A DNA stretch of 64,000 nucleotides from CAVZAB01 sp963773155 (GTDB lineage Bacteria; Pseudomonadota; Alphaproteobacteria; Rhizobiales; Beijerinckiaceae). Below, piece by piece: positions 61,362 through 64,000 of this stretch; positions within the stretch are counted from its first letter, which is position 1, and the number at the start of each line of letters is the position of its first letter. The translations under genes were made by a program, and so were the position numbers. The notes beneath the pieces are model-generated. The model had not been told where the DNA came from, ran no database searches, and saw only the letters and a list, made by a program, of their open reading frames with translations. Location of the stretch: NCBI GenBank assembly GCA_963773155.1, contig CAVZAB010000017.1, positions 1 through 64,000 of the forward strand, read 5' to 3'.

Positions 61362-62965
61362 ATGAAACGAGAGATTTCTTGCGCTGTGGCGGGCGGCCTT
61401 TTGGCCAGTCTTCTTCTCGCCTCGGCCTCAGGCCTTGCGGCCACCCGGGGCGGCAAGATGATCTATGCCCGCTATGCCGATTCGCTGTTCCTCGATCCGG
61501 TGCTCAACGACGCCAATGTCGACATCTGGATCCTGACCAATCTCTACGACACGCTGCTGCTGCCGACCGCCGACGGCCAGGGCGTGTCGGCCGGCCTCGC
61601 CACCAAATGGGAGGTCTCGGCCGACGGCAAGAACAGTGACCCTCACGCTGCGCCAGGGCATCAAATTCTCCGACGGCTCGCCGATCACCGCCGAGGACGT
61701 GAAATGGTCGCTCGACCGGGCGCGCGATCCGAAGAACGGCATCTGGAACTTCTTCGCTGGCCGTCGATCGACACGATCGAAGAGCCCCGCCGGACACGAT
61801 CGTCCTGAATCTGAAGCATCCCGATCCGACCCTGCTCGCCGCGCCTCGCCACCTTCAACACGGCGATCACTGCCGCAGAAGCTGTTCGAGGCATCGCCGG
61901 GCGCCACCGACGAGGAGAAGGCCAAGGCCTTCGCCGAGCATCCGATCGGCACCGGTCCCTTCATGCTTCGACAGCTGGCAGCGCGGCGACCTCGATGATG
62001 CTCAAGCGCAACCCCTACTACTGGCAGATGGGCGAGGACGGCAAAGCCGCTGCCCTATCTCGACGAGCTCGAATTTCCAGATCATCCCCGACGACGCCAC
62101 CCGCATCCTGAAGCTGAAGGCCGGCGAGATCGACGGCGCCGAGTTCATTCCCTATGCCCGGGTTGCCGAGCTGAAGGCCGATCCGAACCTGCACATGGAG
62201 CTGTTCCCCTCGACCAGGGTGCGCTATCTGACCATGAATGTCCGGCCGCAAGCTCAAGGACGGCACGGCCAATCCGCTCTCCAACGCGAAGGTGCGCCAG
62301 GCGCTCAACTACGCCGTCAACAAGGACGCGATCATCAAGATCGTCACCCTCGACGTCGGCACGCCGATGATCTCCTTCATGTCGTCGGCGACGCCGCTGC
62401 ATCGCCGGCGACCAGGCCGCTCTATCCCTATGATCCGGCCAAGGCCAAGGCGCTGCTGACGGAGGCCGGCTTCGCGAACGGCTTCGAACGATCACTGCTG
62501 TCGCTGTCCGGCAACGCCGACGACACGCAATGACCTCGCCACCGTCCAGCAGATGTGGGCGCAGGTCGGCGTCAAGCTGAAGATCGAGCAGGTCGACAAT
62601 GCCACCCGCACGGCGCGCTACCGCGCGGGCGATTTCCAGTGCGCACCTCGCCTGGACCGACGACATCGCCGATCCCAGCGAGATCACCTCCTATTTCGCC
62701 TATTTCCCGAACATCCACTCGCTGCACTCCGGCTACCAGGACAAGACGATCGACGACCTGTTCGAGACGAGCCAGAAGGAGATCGATCCCAAGGCCAAGC
62801 GGGCCGAGCAGTACAAGCGAGATCCAGGACATCTACAATGAGCGCGGCGCCGATCGTGTTTCTCTACGAGACGCCCTATCCGGTGGCCTTCCGCAAGAAC
62901 GTCAAGGGCTTCGTGCAGATCCCGCTCGGCAACAACCTCTTCGCGGCGCCTATATCGAAAAGTAG
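61362..62965 (+). CDS. Family 5 peptide/nickel-type ABC substrate-binding protein (many frameshifts)
   Basis: Starts at ATG 61362 with a signal peptide (about 1-27, CAVAGGLLASLLLASASGLA), then GGKMIYARYADSLFLDPVLNDANVDIWILTNLYDTLL. After a surplus A near 61632 it continues VTLTLRQGIKFSDGSPITAEDVKWSLDRARD, typical of DppA/OppA proteins. Later recognisable blocks include GTGPFML, VRQALNYAVNKDAIIK, PYDPAKAKALLTEAGF, WAQVGVKLKIEQVDN and ETPYPVAFRKNVKGFVQIPLG, ending at TAG 62963-62965. At least eight frame changes occur in 1.6 kb. The order is complete. It would bind a peptide or similar oligomer in the periplasm for the permeases that follow. Confidence 0.79.
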
Positions 62966-63037
62966 CGGTGACAGCGGCCGGCCGGCGCGGCATAGTGCGC
63001 CGCTGCCGGGCTGCGGGCGCAGGCTACCGGGACCGAA

Positions 63038-63982
63038 GTGCAGAGGACGACCTATATTCGCCGGCCGGCTGGCCCAGATCGTCCCGACCTTTTGTCCATC
63101 AGCGTGATCGTCTTCGTGCTGGTGCATCTCCTGCCGGGCGACCCGATCAGCGCGCTGCTCGGCGACCAGGCGACCGACGAGGCGATCACCCGCATCAACC
63201 AGCCAATCGGGCTCGACCAGCCGCTCTCGGATGCAGTTCGGCACTTCCTCGGCAGCGTCTTCCGCGGCGATCTCGGCGACTCGATCGCCTTCCAGGTCCC
63301 GGTCACGCGCCTGATCATCGAGCGCCTGCCGGTGACCCTGTTGCTGACCGCCATGGCCGGCGCTGTTGGCGCTTGCTGCTGGCCGTGCCGCTCGCCTTCG
63401 TCGCGGCGCTCAACCGCAACCGCTGGCCCGACCTTCTCATCCGCGGCCTGTTCCAGATCGGGCTGTCCTCGCCGGTCTTCTATGTCGGCCTCGTGCTGCT
63501 GACCGTCTTCGCCGCCCGGCTGCGCTGGTTTCCGGTCGGCGGCTATGGCGAGACCCTGCCCGAGCACCTCTATCATCTCTTCCTGCCGGCGCTGACGCTG
63601 GCGCTCAGCCTCTCGGCCGTGCTGATGCGCAATCTGCGCGCCGCCGATCATCGAGGTGCTGAACGCCGAGTATGTCGATTTCGCCCGCGCCAAGGGCCTG
63701 CGCCAATCGCATCGTGCTTCGGCCGCCACGTGCTGCGCAACGCGCTCATCTCGACGGTCACGCTGTTCGGCCTGCATCTCGGGACGCTGCTCGGCGGCGC
63801 CGTCATCACCGAGACCGTCTTCGCCGTGCCCGGCGTCGGCCGGCTGATGATCGATAGCATCTACGGCCGCGACTATCCCGGTGATCCAGGGGCTGACGCT
63901 GGTGCTGGCGGTCCTGGTCTCGCTGGTCTTCCTCGTCACCGATCTGATGCAGATGGCGCTCGACCCGCGGATCGCGCGATGA
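63038..63982 (+). CDS. ABC transporter permease, DppB/OppB type (frameshifted)
   Basis: Starts at GTG 63038 (MQRTTYIRR), 72 bp after the binding protein. Blocks typical of DppB follow: VFVLVHLLPGDPISALLGDQATDEAI, GLDQPLSDAVRHFLGSVFRGDLGDSI, RLPVTLLLTAMA, the EAA-type loop region with NAEYVDFARAKGL, and GTLLGGAVITETVFAVPGVGRLM. At least four frame changes occur. It ends at TGA 63980-63982, which overlaps the next start as ATGA. With the binding protein it forms the importer of this cluster. The blocks are all in order, so an intact gene with assembly errors is likely. Confidence 0.78.
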
Positions 63983-64000
63983 GCGCGGCTCAGGCGCGCC
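63979..64000 (+). CDS. Second ABC permease, first codons only
   Basis: An ATG at 63979 overlaps the stop of the upstream permease as ATGA and opens a frame (MSAAQAR) that runs off the window. In peptide-type ABC operons a DppC/OppC permease follows DppB, so this is the expected gene. Only seven codons are visible, so the assignment rests on context alone. Confidence 0.5.

Overview
The window is 64 kb of GC-rich chromosomal DNA from an alphaproteobacterium. The markers are the cell-cycle regulator GcrA, an imuA-imuB-dnaE2 mutasome cassette with an alphaproteobacterial direct-repeat LexA box (GAAC-N7-GAAC), and alphaproteobacterial-style RibA and PhoB/PhoR. The order is probably Hyphomicrobiales or a neighbour, but the sequence does not settle it. 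I see no rRNA, tRNA, CRISPR array, insertion sequence or prophage. Genes are dense, and many same-strand neighbours are coupled through ATGA stop/start overlaps.

Layout. 0-3.5 kb: arginine biosynthesis (argE 3' end, argF, argD) with hslO. 3.9-7.6 kb: gcrA, phoB, a decayed phoU remnant, phoR and an MprF-like membrane protein. 7.8-10.8 kb: a Crp-family regulator and a YfhO-like membrane protein. 10.85-16.84 kb: an unusual set of genes combining GTP cyclohydrolase II, a stand-alone RibD-type reductase, cytochrome b561, a methyltransferase, a GT4 glycosyltransferase, a PTPS-fold protein without its catalytic residues, and an MDR dehydrogenase. 16.9-20.6 kb: glucan synthase OpgH with a secreted protein and an acyltransferase-type membrane protein. 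21-31.6 kb: gluconokinase, then a long leftward block encoding a sigma-54 activator and its sensor kinase, two SMR-like half-transporters around an esterase, a class III aminotransferase and an HAD phosphatase; behind it lie a ketosynthase, an acyl carrier protein and a FemAB/GNAT-like acyltransferase. A good sigma-54 promoter sits just upstream of the phosphatase. 31.7-36.4 kb: two transport systems and a PagL-like lipid A deacylase. 36.9-42.7 kb: an ATP-grasp/MttB pair, an RraA-like protein, an orphan PhnD-like binding protein and an MFS carrier. 42.7-48.3 kb: the SOS mutasome. 48.4-52.9 kb: an aldo/keto reductase, intact modE beside decayed modA and mop genes, and yccF. 53-64 kb: a GntR-controlled catabolic cluster and the start of a peptide-type ABC importer.

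Two kinds of damage are present and should be kept apart. Many well-conserved genes (argF, argD, crp, ribA, the peptide-binding protein and others) are broken only by single-base frame changes. In nearly every case I could resolve, the change is one surplus base, which suggests insertion errors in the assembly. In contrast, phoU, modA and mop have lost internal segments or carry stops as well, which looks like real gene decay. Positions of frame changes are given to within about 10-20 bases unless stated.
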